Shown here: piece by piece, positions 44,367-57,845 of the stretch | Layout of the letters: each line of letters begins with the position of its first letter | How positions within the stretch are numbered: position 1 is the stretch's first letter | Assembly: GCA_010094025.1 (NCBI GenBank) | Contig: ML991775.1 | Coordinates: forward strand, 310,001-374,000 | Length of the DNA: 64,000 nt | Direction: 5' to 3' | From: Viridothelium virens | Taxonomy: Eukaryota > Ascomycota > Dothideomycetes > Trypetheliales > Trypetheliaceae | Program-made: the position numbers and the translations under genes | The notes under the pieces: generated by a model | The model's input: only the letters and a program-made list of their open reading frames with translations | Database searches by the model: none | What the model was told of the DNA's origin: nothing

Positions 44367-45465
44367 GAGGCCTGAGAGATCGGAATGGGGCAGCTGTGAG
44401 CTTGAGCGACGGTGCCACAACCAGCCTGCCTGGGGCTGGGGTGCTACGAGGGCCGCCAGTTTGAAGTTATTGTGAGAGGGACGTCTAGAAGGAAGGAAAA
44501 GCTCTCTGAGAAACGAAATTCACAATGCTTCCATATACGAAGTGAGCAAGGATGCCTTTGTAAGATGGACAAGGTGACGTGAGCCGGGATGGTCAATGGC
44601 AGACCAACGCGGAGTTTATGAATGTTTATGAGCACTGAGAGCTCGAAACGAGCTGAACCCTGTCTGGAGTAAAGGAAGCGGGAAAAGAAAAGAAGCAATA
44701 GTTGATTAGGGGAACGCAGGGTGTTGTTCTGAGGATCCGGAAGGGTCTCAACTGAAGCCAAACAGGATGACTAGGGCAGCAGCGCTCTGGGGCTGGTCGC
44801 ATGGCCGATGTTATACAAACAGGGCCGATGGTACCTCCCACGAAGCGACCAGGATGACGGAGCCTTGTGGGTGCAAAAGGCAGGCATGGCTGTGGATGCT
44901 CTGCTCTGCGTCAGGTTCCTTCCTAGGGCAATGTACATGGACATAGCTTTGAGACGGCTCGACCGATGTGATGAAAGCGTGCGCAAGGCTCCCGGCACGA
45001 AGGGGGGGCGAGCCATACTGCAATGCCTCTAGGCCCTTGATCTGAGGCTGGCATAGCGGCCCCGACCGCTTAGGGAGAGACGGCCATGGACGGGACGGGC
45101 GTGGTCGAGGAGCTCGCAAGCTAGTGCGTGCTCGAGCGTGTGGCTTGCAGGCCTGCGAGCACGCGCCTGCTAGACGAAAGCCCCCAGTGTTGGCCGCGAG
45201 GGAGTGGGGGTTTTTTGCTGAAGGGCCATCGTGGGCCGCCTCTGGGGGTGGAGGTCTGATCCTCGCGCCTATCCTAAGATCAGTAATGAGCCGCCCGCCG
45301 ACACGCCCCCATCTCACTTATCGTAGCCCTGTTTGCGAAGCCGATCCAGCATGCAGCTCCGTCGTGAACATGGGCAAGATCAGAGGCGGCAGTCTGACAT
45401 GCGCAGCCCCGGCCGGCCGCCCACCACGCAGGAAAAGTCAAAAGTTCAGGGTAGAACGAACTAAT

Positions 45466-45495
45466 AGCTGGGAGCGGTCTGAGCGCTCCCCAGCT
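45466..45495. repeat. Strong hairpin (11-bp stem, one bulge)
   Basis: agctgggagcg (45466-45476), 7-base loop, cgctccccagct (45484-45495). One extra C is bulged. This is longer than expected by chance for such a short loop. Confidence 0.8.
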
Positions 45496-45667
45496 GTTTG
45501 ATACTTACCGACTATGCCATCGCTGCCAACATATAGTACGACTCCTCTTGCCTAGACGGTTGGGATGTGAAACGCAAAAAAAAGTTCTCCTCTATTCGAA
45601 TACTCTGGCCCACGTTAGCAGGCGCCCCCTGATACGCCGAGAATAGCGGAAAGGGAAACGAAGGTAG

Positions 45668-45693
45668 AGACGGGCTCCAGCTCCAGCCCGTCT
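45668..45693. repeat. Hairpin with 9-bp perfect stem
   Basis: agacgggct (45668-45676), 8-base loop, agcccgtct (45685-45693). It shares the GACGGG core with the palindromes at 9037 and 42315. Confidence 0.75.
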
Positions 45694-48600
45694 GGTCCGC
45701 ATCTCGGAGCAGACGGTCTGTACGAATGGAGCATCAGAGGCTATGTACTGGATCATTGGGTGTGTGTGGCATTGAGGAGCAGGATGCTGTGGCCGCGGTG
45801 GACGAGGCGCATGTCAGGTACCCCATGGTGCCATTATTACAACCGCCTCGCTAAAGACGATAGCACCACCGATCCCTGATGCACATCACGCAAAAGGCTT
45901 CATTCAAAAAATTAAGCTATTCTTTACCGAGTACTGCACCTCGGAGGGCCAAAATCTGGACTGCCACATGGACGACATGATCGCCACCGATTGAAACGTT
46001 GGTCTGGCGTACCTGCGTGCTCTGAATTGGTCGAGCATGAAGGTCTTGCCCCGAGCTGAACGAACTGTTTCAACTTCTGCGCGTCAAACGGGAGTAACCT
46101 AATACTTCTGCGAGCGCCGCCTTAATGATATTATAGCAACAAGCTCGGCTCGGCTTGCCCTTCAGCCACCTCAGCTGTCAGAGTGGTTAAAGTTGGGAAG
46201 TAACGAGGCTCGCCTAACAAGCAGCGTGCCGGAATACCACATCTGCACGCCTGTCGCTCATCATGAGACTGCCAGAGCATAGGACGCCGGGTACCTGCTT
46301 CTGATGCCATCATACCTCCCTCGTCGTGGCCCCTGGCCAGGGAAAACACGAACACACTGATGCTTCTCTGGTTCGGCCGCCGCTGATCGGTTGTGTGCCG
46401 TGCACTTCCCAACTTTGGCTCTTCTCCTCTACCATCGAAGGTCGGGCATTATTGCTGGAAAGCGATTCAGCCGGCTGGACAAGGCTGGCTTACGGAAGGA
46501 GGGTGTCAGCATCTGGTTTAGCGAACAGGCGCGCATAATATTGGCAAGCGAACGGTGCGAAGTTGAGGGGTACTGTATTTGAGTATCCGTGGTCATAATC
46601 GATCTTGGGCGAGGGTCAAGGACGAGACGTGAGCGACAAGGTGGACATGGTGGCATGGGCGGGCAGCGGTGCAGTGGTGAAGGTTGATGTAATGGAATGG
46701 GCAGCTGGCCTATCAGCTCGGCTCATCTCGGTGGATGATTTGTGTAAGTGGTGACATCGGCATCCCACGCCATGCAAGCGTGCCACTCCCTCGGGTCCCT
46801 GCCGCAGACGGGCGGGGTTTTGGTCCGCGGGCCGATGCGACCGTCCCTGAGTGCTTAGTAGCGCCAATTAGCACCAGTAGCAGGAAGCTGCGACTGAAGG
46901 AAATAGCTCGGCGCCCTCACCCTCCAGCCTCCGCAGCAGCTGCCCGTCTAGTCATCTCAAGCGCGAGCTTCAGCTCTTCGAAAATGCCCGCAGAGGAAAT
47001 TTCGAAAGATATATACGCGGTCCAAAGACAGCGCTCCTCGCGAGTTCCCGTCTTCGCTTTCCCATCTGATTCGCTTACTGGGAAGACTGCAGCGCTTTTC
47101 CCGCGCTTTGGGCATGGCAAATGTTCCCGGTCAGTAAGCGCAGCCGTCGTCATGTTACGCCCTGGTTCGGCCGACGTGCCGTACCCTACCGCATACCCTG
47201 TGTCCCATTCGCAGAAAAATTGTCAAACAAATCCAGCTTCCCTTCAGAGACTTGTGTCCGGAAGGATTCGTGTTGGTGCAAGGTATCTTGCATTCATCCT
47301 TATCCACCTCTGCTTCCTCATATTGACCAGTCATTATCGAATAATGATTGAGGTCCGAATGGAAGAAGAGGTTGAGGTCACTGGACACTGCCGTGGGAAG
47401 GCTGTGAACTTCTCGATGAGCTGAGAGCGGCCGTTGGTCCGCCGTAATCACTACGCGAAAGTGTGGTTGGCTTACGGCCAATTTTGCATTCTTCAGGCTG
47501 ACAACGATCGCACGTGTCGGGCCCCTGTCCAAAGTCATGCGTAACCCTGATGGGTAGCCCTGGTGAGCCCTTATTTTGGATGTCAGTCTGGGAGATCCTA
47601 TATACCCTGTACGTGGCTTCAGATACACTAGCAACATCCTTCGCCGTTGAAGCGACGCTACTCCGTCGCGTCCAAGTCTAGCGCCACTGAAACTCGCTTG
47701 CTACATTCACACAGTATTTTTCCCTCCCCTGGTGGAGCGGTGAGGTGCGTGGAGATTTGAAGAAGTGGATCGGAGTATTATTACATCGTCCTCTCTTCCA
47801 CCTTTCTTAGACCGCCTACCACGATTCCATTCTGCCCTGTCTTAGCATCAGAACGGCCAGTCTCCAGGGACTGGGCAAAATCAAAGGATAAGCCTCCGAT
47901 GATGCAGCCTTAGTAAGAATAGTTGCTCATCGAACATCTCGCCTTGGGTGCAAATCCGACTCCCGAGCAGCGCTATATCTCTTTGATCAGAGCGGTGGCC
48001 ACGCGCCGGTGTATCTGCCACCGGAGGAAATTGCTGGAAATAACAGTAAATTGTATGCCTTGGCGCGACATAACATACAATTAGCAATGGTACGATACTA
48101 TCTCGCTGGACTATCGCCAAGGGTCCGAATACCATGAGCAGCTTTTACCTCATTCGTACTTTTTTCCTGTAAAGCGGATAATCGGCTCTTAAAGTTCGAC
48201 AGCGTTCACATTGATTTCTAGTGCATCAGATTTCTTATTCAACCTCTTCATGTCAATATTCCAAATCAGACCTAACTCGCCCTTCGCGATCCATAGCAAG
48301 AAAGCCGTCTCTCGGCCTGTTTCGCGAATCTGGGCACTAATTTACAAGAGGCCATGCCATCACAGTGAGCGGGCTGACAATCTTCAGCGCCGTCTTTCTG
48401 CACTCGACCCGATGGCATGGTAAAGTTGCCTCGGTAGCCGCCAGCGCCTGTAAAGCCCACTTCGCGCCATTACCTGATCGACGGCTGGCAACCCGGAGCA
48501 CCACCATGAGATTGGCTCTGAGGCGAAAAATGCTACCGCTAGAAAAGCAGATGCACCGGTAGCCAACGCCACGGCGCAGACGGATCTCTTAATGAAATAA

Positions 48601-51600
48601 TGAGGCTTTGTTATAGTTACGTATCATTGCAGTGGCATTCAATTCATGAACCAATAGTCCTGCGACGGAGATTTGGCTGGTCTCGGTGCTGTTTGAGGTT
48701 CATCTGCAGCTAATAGCTTAAGCATAGGGATCCCTCGAAGGGTAATTTCTTCCAACATCGACTTGTTCGTTCAATGCTTAGTGCGCTGCAAAACAATCCT
48801 GTGAAATTTCCAAAAATGCTGTCAAGGGGCCGGCCGATTCTCTAGATACGACAGTCCAATGCTGACTGAATGAAGCCAATGAAGTTTTGCGAGCGCTGTC
48901 AAGATTCTGGAACATTGTATGCGAGAGATGCGGAAGGGGCTTATTCACGCATTGATTTCCTAGCCACGGCTGTTGTGGCAACATTAAAGCAGAATTTTTG
49001 ATTAGTGCTCGATGCGAAGAGCCACAAATCCAGAGCACCAGAAACCCTCCATCATGTGAACCATACTAACTGAATGACCAGTCAAATCTCTCAGTCTCAC
49101 TCTCTTTCGTCTTTGTCATGCAATCTACCTGATCCCTTCTCGACTTACGCCAATAGGTATCACTATATAATGCATGGGCCTGGCAATTCTTAAGCCTCCA
49201 GCTTAGTGATTCATATATGGAGGTCACAACGCCGCATAATTCAACGCCTCAGACATTTTATAACTTCATTGCGGTAAGTCATGTGAAACTAGTGGCAATT
49301 TCTATACTCGTCTCAACATTGCCTTACGCACGTATATGGTGTTCACACATACAGTCTTGCTTCCAGCCCTCGGGACGTAATCACCTCCGCTGAGGCCGAC
49401 GCGAGCCGCACCCTTCCCTACCTACTCGTCCCGCTATGACAGCACAAGATGAGCTGCGAGACAAGAAGTAATGGGATATCGAAATATGTACACTTTGACT
49501 CGCTGATTTGCATTGAAAGGGGAGGAAAAAACCATGGCTGGGCGTGCTAGGATCTTGTGGCGGAACCATACCTCCGCGCATCTATACGACGAGGCTTAAA
49601 CCGCGCGGGCCGCTTCCTTAACCGAATTTGGTCTTCATCGATTGAGTCAGCCTTTCGATGAGATGCGCGTCAATGCTGCTCGATCGGACTATTTGTGCGC
49701 TCGCTAAAATGTCTCAGTTTGTCAGCATATGTCTATCGTTTACTGCGATGTCATTGGCAGACGAATCCCATTTTTTTCATCCGCGGATATCCGATAGCTG
49801 CTGAAAATATCTTCGCCTTATGGGACTATTACTTGGCCGTGCGCGCTCTTTACAGCAGCTTGTGTGGACGAGTGAGCGGCAGGCTAAGCGGGTCGACAAT
49901 AGCCATGATGACCTCCGAAGTGGTATTGTGAAATGGTCATCTGTGTTTTACCGCCACCAAGGACCATACAGTAGCGAGTCATGCCCACAAGCTTCTGGTT
50001 GATACTATACAACAGCAACGCGCAATCGCTCAATCAGTTCGTGCACCAAGCGAGCCTGAGAGCAGCCTCTAGCAGGTACACGTGTTGTACCCGGTCATGT
50101 GGTGCACCAGCACTCTCGCCGAAAGCAGCTTGGACAGCTTGTTGGAACAGCCAAGCTGAAACGGCCCTCATGCAGGTCAAGACGACTCGGTCAAGAAGCT
50201 AAGCTGCAATCGGCGAAACAGACGTCTTGCAGGCACCCACCTCTGGTCTGTTCTTTGCCCAAGTACCGGTACATTCACTCATCATCATCATTGCCTTGTC
50301 ATCTACCTACTATGATCCGAAATGATGATCGCATCCCCTATCCACACTGCCGCATCACCATCCCGCCTACTCTGCATCTTTGCCGTATAAAGCGATTCCT
50401 ACGTCGAACGCATGAACTCCAGTAAGCTCCGGATCTCGCTTCATTCCACGTCAATGCGATCGCAGGAGAGCACTCAACAAAAAGGCGAAGTGCGATCCAA
50501 TCCGTGGTGCTTGAGAAACCGTTGAAATTCTGCAAATTACCACACGCTCTCACAGTGCAGAGCTTAGTCGATATAGGTAGGTAATTTACTGAAGTATTCG
50601 CCGACTTCCGGCGCAACATTTTCCCCATTTAGAGACATTGCAATCAGAGATCTTCCTTTCTAACGGGCGTGCGGGATTCGTCTTGGCAGAAAGCTTGACC
50701 CTCACGTTCTTGACGATCCGGTTTCACCCTTTGACGCAATCGAAGCCACAACCTCGATAATCTCGAGCTAACCAGCCGAACATGTAAGCTTTCGTTTAAC
50801 GTCGCGAAGCTCCGGGATAGAGCCGAGATGATGTAGAAAGAGCGGATCATTGGGGTCTTCTGATACTAATGCACCAGCGCCGTGAACGGGTTACTGGGCG
50901 TAGCAACTCATGAGTCTATCATCACCTTGACCCGACCATCTCTAAACAATGATACTTCACATTGAGGCATGCGCGCCTGCATACTGTCGGGATAGCTCGA
51001 TGAACAATGCCCTTAATAGCCGAAAGAGAGGTGGAGAGAGAGAGGGTGGCTGTGCGGACGGATGACCGTCGCCGTCAGTGCTGTAATCGGTCTGTTCACT
51101 GTGTTGGTGCGGAATGGTGGATCGTCACTTCCGGCACATGGCACGACCGGGATCATGAATCATGCTTTCCAACCGTAGGAATTGCGCACTATTTCACCAC
51201 CTCACCATTATGATGATTATGCTCCCCTACCCGGGTCCTTTGGTTGTCATGTAGTTCATGACTGCATATGACTAGTAGTCAGATCGCCAGGGTGTGCAGT
51301 GCATGGCAAAACGAAATTATGGTCGCACGCGGGACGAACCGTTTTGCTCGTTTCGAGTCGGTTAGACCTCGCTTGTTATGCTACCTTGTCGTCAAAAGCC
51401 GTTGCCTCATCCTGGAGGAGCTGTGCGAGGAGAGGAGGTGAAGGAGCGCATACATACATGGTGCACGCGATCGGGGTTTAAGATGGTTGTTGGTTGTTAT
51501 GCGGGGTGGTGGACTGTGGCGCGGATTGGACGACCAAGGTGAGTGGGTTGTCGGTGAGCGACCGGTCTTTGTTTCTCTCTCCTACGGCTTGAATGAGGGT

Positions 51601-53681
51601 TGGACCAAGATACGAAATACTTACGCCCCGCGTCAGCATAACTGCGTTATGTACGTATCTTCATGTGCATACATACTGTTGTCTTACCTTGGTTAATGCC
51701 GGTGGAACCGAATTGATGCTGTGCAGCTGCAGTCAGACATCCGCGCTATCTCATCCCGGACGGAAAGATCCAAGGGCTGGAGCGTTACCTTATGGGTTGG
51801 ATCTCAATCCTTTCGGTGCCTAAGTACGGTACCACGGTACCAGCCGCTCAGTGAGTCAGGCTCGACCTCAGGACCCTGGGCCTGGTTGTGTCAGTGCCTT
51901 ATCCGCACCTCCTACTCCAGACTGTCGAGAGAAGCGACGTAGAAGATGATGCGACACGATGGGCTGTTTCGCCTTCTTTGGTTTTGAGGGCTCTGGCTCT
52001 GGTCCAGAGCTTATTAGCCATAAGCTTACTTTCGCGTGCTCAAGCGAGAGACCGTTTCGGCCCCTCCTCACTAGTGAACTAGGCACCGTAGGTAAAGATT
52101 TGGGCCGACTCGGCCGAAGCTCCTGGTTGTTGGTTTTGCAGCGAGCTGTAGTAGGTCAGAATCTGGATGGACACGAGTACAGAGCAAGATCAACTTCAAC
52201 CTAATTAATCCTCCGCTACGTCAGTGTTCAGGAACGCGTGGGCGCCTGAAATCAGCCCGAATCTAAAACAAGAATGTCGCACCCCGTTATCGGCTTCTTC
52301 GATATGATCAATATCCCTCACGCCTCCTCCTCCAAAAAGCCGCATGACTTTGGCCCCGTGAGACTACGGAGTACTCATGGCTTGATCTACCCTGTTTCAT
52401 CCATGCTCGCCGATGTCGTGTCACTAAGCTACAGATCCAAAGGCGATGCTGAATGTACCTGTCCAAAGTCGCAGGTCCAACACTTCGTCTCTACTCTTTA
52501 CTCATCTCGGTCAATGCCCATTAAGTCGATGGACGCATGATTGTCCGTGTTAGTGTTGAACCCTGTTTGCTTCAGAGTATTACGATTACAGGGTCCACGA
52601 GGCTCAAGCATCCTACTACATAGCAGCATCGTAAGCTGAAAAGGCAAGTTCCGAAGAAGAAATTTTTTTTAGCCGCATCGGAGAAAACTTCACGAGGCCC
52701 CCCATGAGGCTCGCAGGGATTTGACCAAATCTGGGCACTTGCTTTTCAGCTGGAGGCGATCAGGAACATCTCTTCCAGGGACAGCACTCCAACCCCTGGA
52801 AACGAATGACGAAACACATACAGAAACATCCGTCCAACAACCGATCGATATTTCCCCTGTCTATGAATTTGTAGCCCCCAACGCCATGGTCTCTGAGGAG
52901 CGATTTACAAAGGCGGGCGGTCACTTCTCGTTAGCCGAACGGACCGCAACAGGGACCCAGAGCGATTCCATTTGCTCAATTGGAGTAACCGACTGGGGAC
53001 GAGATCTGCGGGGAAACGGCGTGGTTTGACTTCTGTTTGATTAGTTCCTTCGAGGACGTTGAGCAGCAGCTGTGCCATTGCAATCTTGCTCTTCGACTGC
53101 TCGAGACTAGGTCCGGCCGGAATGAAACGGGATCATGGAGAAACCAACAAGAGTCCAGAGCTGTTGTCGAAATGCACGATCCTGATGAGAAGGGCAAGCA
53201 TTGTGTCTTTGCCGTAGGACTGCATCCAGCTGAGCAGTGCCGTACTCACGAGAAAATTTGCAGAGGAAAAGAGGGTAAACGAAGAAGCATGTTTGACATT
53301 TGGTACCTCGAGAGGGACAGTGAAAGCTTTGGGTATTTTGCCCAAGGCATCTCTGCTAATTTCAAGTGTGGATTATCAGTCCTTATCTTTATTTCATTTG
53401 AGATACGAAGATCCTCCTGACCACAAAGAATACCGAAAATCTGCTAACATCGAAAGGAAACAGAAGACTGAGAACTTGCACCAGCAAACTCCTATCTCAC
53501 CAACGCTTTTGACCTATACCACCCTGCCCTTGAGTCGTCACCGTCGAAGAGGCGAAGGTCAGCCGTCCGCGGAAAGGCGTTTCGGCCGCTGACCGAGCCT
53601 CAATTCGAGGAAGTCTGACGACGTTACCTGGACTTTCAGAGTTTAGCCTCACAAAACAACTATCTAGAACAAGGAAGAATG

Positions 53682-56172
53682 TCACTGGTAGTGGCCAACT
53701 GGGATGTAACGCCAGATGCGAGCCCGCATATCCCCACTGCCCGTGGCAAAGAGGTTGCGAATCGGGCCAGGAGCGACAGAGATGACTAGAAAATGAGCTT
53801 GTTAGTCGTCGCACAACGAACAACAGTAGGTCGTAGCTAGAAGTGAAGCATACCCGAGTTTTTGTGTCCCTGGAGCATGAGCTGTGCTTCGCCAGTCTTG
53901 GGGTCCCAGAACTGCACGCCGCGGTCCTTGCTACCGCTGAGAACCCAATCGCCCGCCGGCGTGAGAGCAACACTGAGAACAAAGTCCTGCGAGTTGTCAT
54001 CAGCACCCTTTTCCATGGAGAAGACTCGTTATGTATGCGTGACAAATATGACATACCTTGTGTCCCTCAAACGTCCTCACACACGTTCCACCAGCGGGAC
54101 CTGTCCCGGGGATGCCTCTGGACGGTGTGAGCTCCCACATCTTAATCGTCTTATCCAGACTGCCAGAAACGAGCTCACGACCGCTCGGGCTGAATGCAAC
54201 ACTGTAGACGCTGTCCTTGTGCCCTGGTTCACCCTCGAGCCGCTCCACCAAGAACCCGGTGTTGGTGTCCCAGACACGGACCGATTTATCGAGAGAGCCG
54301 GCGGCGACGTAGCGGCTGTCGGGGGAGAGTGCGACGGTGGTGACTCCGTCTTCGATCGAGAGCTGCAGGGCCTGGCTGTTGTTCTCGAGGTCCCAGAGAC
54401 GGACGCTGCGGTCTCCTGAGCCGGATGCAATGATCTTGCCATTGCGGGCAAAGTCGAGAGAGTAGATGTCTTGTTCGTGGCCTTGAAACTGGTGTCGGAT
54501 TGTGCGGCTGGGGATATCCCAGACCTAACGACGATAAAATCAGCAGAGCTCAAATTGGTGATTGATTGCCCATAGTGATGAGCACACATCATGGTAAGGT
54601 ACTTACCCGAATAATCTTGTCCTCGGCACCCGTGGCGAGGTATCGTCCATCAGGGCTGAAGCAGACGCTTCGAATATATAGATCACCATCCTGAGGCAAC
54701 GCTGGATCCTGTAGATGGGCAACCTGTGTACCACTCTCAACTTCGAAAATCTGGGCAGAGCGGTTGCAGCCTGTGGCAACGAGACGACCATCTGCACTAA
54801 ATCGTACGCAGCAGACGACGCTATTGTGGGGAAGGTTATGGACAAGTTCGACATCGAGCTGCCTCCTTATGGCAGGATTAAATATGGCGAACCAATCCTG
54901 ACCCTCACGCTTGTGCGAAGCCGGAATGGTTTCGGGGTCTAGATCCGCAAGAGTGTTGCCAACATTTGGAATGGAGGGGTGCAGGCCTGGCGGGTGATGG
55001 GCTTGACCACCAGGCGGAGGAGTCGGACGAGGGACCTGGGGTGATCCTGGGTATAGACCAATTTGCGATTGTTGAGGAGTTTGTGCTCCTGGTGGACCGC
55101 GGTTGATCCGTGGCTTGCCGCCGGGCGAACCTGGTGGAGGTGGCTGAGGACCGCCGTATCCTGTGGATCGAATATCAGCTACTCTTCGGATTTCGCCATC
55201 TAATGCCTCAATCTTCTCTCAGCACTACCGCTGAAGACCACTACATTTTCTTCTAACAGGAGAACATGAGAGGGAGGAGGCCATAAGGCTTACCATTCAT
55301 GTTACCATACCCGTTAAAGGGAGCGTGAGATGGTGGACCAGGAGCTGGATTAAGACCGGGAGGTCCTGGGGGCACGCCGTGCTGAAGATTTGGAGGCTTT
55401 GGTCCATCTTGGGGCGGTGGAGCAAGACCAGGGCCCCCACCTTGCGCACCTCCAGCCATGATGCCGCCAAAGAGATTGCTGGGACCATGGCCAATAGAGG
55501 GTGGCTGAGGTTGACCAGGGCCACCATGATGGCTCGGGCCACCCAATTGGGATGAGCTGAGTCCTCCCCGATTTTCTAGTTCATGGCGAAGACGAGCGAG
55601 CTCCTCTTCATACCTGTTTGCTTATTAGAATGGCTATCACTGGCTCGGGATTCGTAACTGTGTGCAAGCTGCCGTATTGGACTTGCAAGCTTACTTGTTC
55701 CTGATGCTTTGCTGCGTTTGTTCTAATTGATAGACTTTTTGCCTCACCAGCTCCATTTCGGAACATTGTTGGGCCACTAGACCACAGAAATCAGCACCAG
55801 CAAATTCATTCATGTTGAGGATCTGAATGATGAAATGTCTCAGGAATCTGATAATGTCCTAGCGGTGCAGAGACCAATGGCCATCTTTCTAAGAGTGGAT
55901 TGCAGGTGCAGAACACGACTGACAAAGTCCATGTAGTAGCCGTAGTATACATAGGCAAACTCCATGACACTTCTGAATATACCAAAACGGTGATGCGTCT
56001 ACCCTAGCCGCCACCAAATGAAGGTAAACTTACTCGTGTGCTCAAAGTCGCCAGTCTGCCTAGCTTGTGCCTCGAATTCCTGTCGGACCTGTTCTAACAG
56101 CTCGCCTAATCGATTGTTGCCTCCCGACGGAGCGACTCCCGGCATGCCGCGATGTTGCTGAGCGCCGTACAT
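53682..56172 (-). CDS. TUP1: Global transcriptional repressor TUP1/RcoA
   Basis: WD40 corepressor that acts with SSN6/CYC8 to shut many genes, recruited by DNA-binding factors. Exons: 56172-56034, 55776-55695, 55613-55294, 55160-54607, 54524-54057, 53986-53854, 53785-53682, giving 599 aa, the usual RcoA length. The N-terminal tetramerisation helix is [15 protein letters not shown], then [20 protein letters not shown] and [15 protein letters not shown] Gly/Pro/Gln-rich linker (about 90-245) follows, then [20 protein letters not shown], typical of TUP1 just before the propeller. Seven WD repeats follow (for example [41 protein letters not shown]), ending [15 protein letters not shown]. Intron 1 is 257 nt and interrupts the tetramerisation helix; the other introns are 68-133 nt. 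It is divergent from the trehalose synthase gene. Confidence 0.97.
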
Positions 56173-57845
56173 GGTGCCTCTTGCTCTCTTTTCCTTATAT
56201 GTGTATCATAAAGTTTTTGCGAAGAGATTATTGGTTTCGTGCATGAACCGTACGACAACGATGCAGAGAGGGTGTTGAGGTCGCGGCCGGAGTAGCAGCG
56301 ATCGCGTAAGCTGTCTCAGCTGTGCCAAACGTGATGGATTTGAAGTGCGAATCAAAGGTTGATCAGAGTCGCGACGGTGTTGGGACGGCTTAAGCGGCGT
56401 TTGGGAAACTGGCGTACTCTCCTCCCTCGAAAATCGAATATCGACTGTGGAGTGGTGAGGCGTCGTGATAAATGAGAAGGGCGAGAGGAGAGGAGAGAAG
56501 AGGAGAAGAGAGAGAGGCTGAAGTGGAGAAGGGTAAGGAGGGGACGTCGATGACAAGCAGGCAAGCGACTTCACATCTGCACGAGTGGCTCTCTCGCTAC
56601 CGCTCACGCCGCTGGACGGAGTACGGTTCGAAAGGCGGGAGGAGCAGGGCAACAGGGTGCACAGACGCAGTCAGGTCCTAAGTAGTCCGCAGTCTCTCGA
56701 AAGCTTCCTCTGCACCATCGTCACCCCGGTCCCCTGTTTCCCTGGAAGGCCGCCCGAAAGCTTAGAAGCCCCAAGAAGCATCAAGATCCGCCAAGGGCCA
56801 GCGCTAGCGCCTGGCTGCCGATGCCGATCCCTGCCATCCGTTCCTCAACTTCTTCGCCGGCGGCACAGATTTCTGATCGCGACCACCGCGACTCCCGAGC
56901 ACCTCCACTCCCGGCCCTGCACCTCGCCCCTCTGGAGCTCCCATATGGTGATATGCCAACTTAAGGTATGACCCTATGCCGAGCAGGGTAATTGCGTGCA
57001 CGGAGAATTGCGCGGGCCCACTGATGCGGTTGCGCGGCCCATCGTCGAACGTTGGTAGCACAGACATTGATGTAAACCTTAGGGCATGCCTTAAGTACAA
57101 GTCCAGTGTTCCTTACCTCGCCTGGGCACAAGGAAGCTACCTACCATCCTACCTTGCCTGATTCAGAGAGTTCAGTGACTCAAATCAGGTCATGCCCGGG
57201 CCAATGTACAAGTGCCCAAGTCTTCACTGCCGCCTCGTTGCACCAGTTACGTGCGGCTCGCTTACCTAAGGCGCTAACTTGAAGTGGCCTGCCCCGACAC
57301 GTGAGCCATCCCCTCGGAACCGAGATCAAACCACCGGGTATGGCTGACCACCTGTCAACTTCCTTTGTTGAGCTTCTACCTGTCGTATTCACTGCTCCTA
57401 ATTACCCGTCGAGTCTGGCCTGATATAAGACGCACCAAAAATCAAATTTAGTAATACTGCCAGCATCAGAATGGGTCATAGCAGGATATGTAATTTCTCT
57501 GGGATGGAAAAAACTATCTCCTTGATCGATCTGTTACAGGAACGAACTTACTCAAGTCTTTGGGTGGTGGCCTAATCATCACTCGCAATGTTGACTCAAT
57601 AGCTTTGGACACCTCTACACGTCCAAATGAAGTAAGAAGTAGTCTTATCACGTATCAGTTGTGTAAGCTATGCTGGCGAAGATCCTTCATCACCTGGCAA
57701 TCATCACACTTAATCCTGAGCGGTCGTGACTTCTTCCTTGAGGCCGTGAAAGCCTCGTCTTTCCCCACATGTTGCCACCGTCATTTTTCACGAGTGCTCT
57801 ACAATCAAAGGAGATTTGCCACGGGAGGATCCAATCGTAATCATT
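56173..57845. other. Divergent intergenic between TUP1 and CCG-9
   Basis: About 1.7 kb shared promoter region. A purine-rich plus strand (gagaggagagaagagg near 56480-56515) means the TUP1 leader is C/T-rich on its own strand. A ctacctaccatcctacctt stretch lies near 57139. No additional gene seen. Confidence 0.55.

Larger units (their letters stand above)
44367..53681. other. 9.3-kb gene-poor region
   Basis: The largest stretch without a gene I can support. The first part holds the upstream region of the AZF1-like gene. Hairpins lie at 45466-45495 and 45668-45693. A plus-strand ATG frame of 229 codons at 46735-47424 is the longest here but has no domain, and a minus-strand frame overlaps it. 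From 48 to 53.5 kb only short frames are seen. I looked for transposase, reverse transcriptase, integrase and long terminal repeats and recognised none. It may contain long regulatory sequence, non-coding RNA or lineage-specific genes with small exons. Confidence 0.5.

Noticed and set aside
44367-53681. Possible transposon or virus-like fossil in the gene desert
   Set aside because: No terminal repeats, reverse transcriptase, integrase, capsid or transposase motifs recognised in any frame.
53862-54419. Plus-strand frame of 185 codons
   Set aside because: Antisense shadow of TUP1 WD40 exons.
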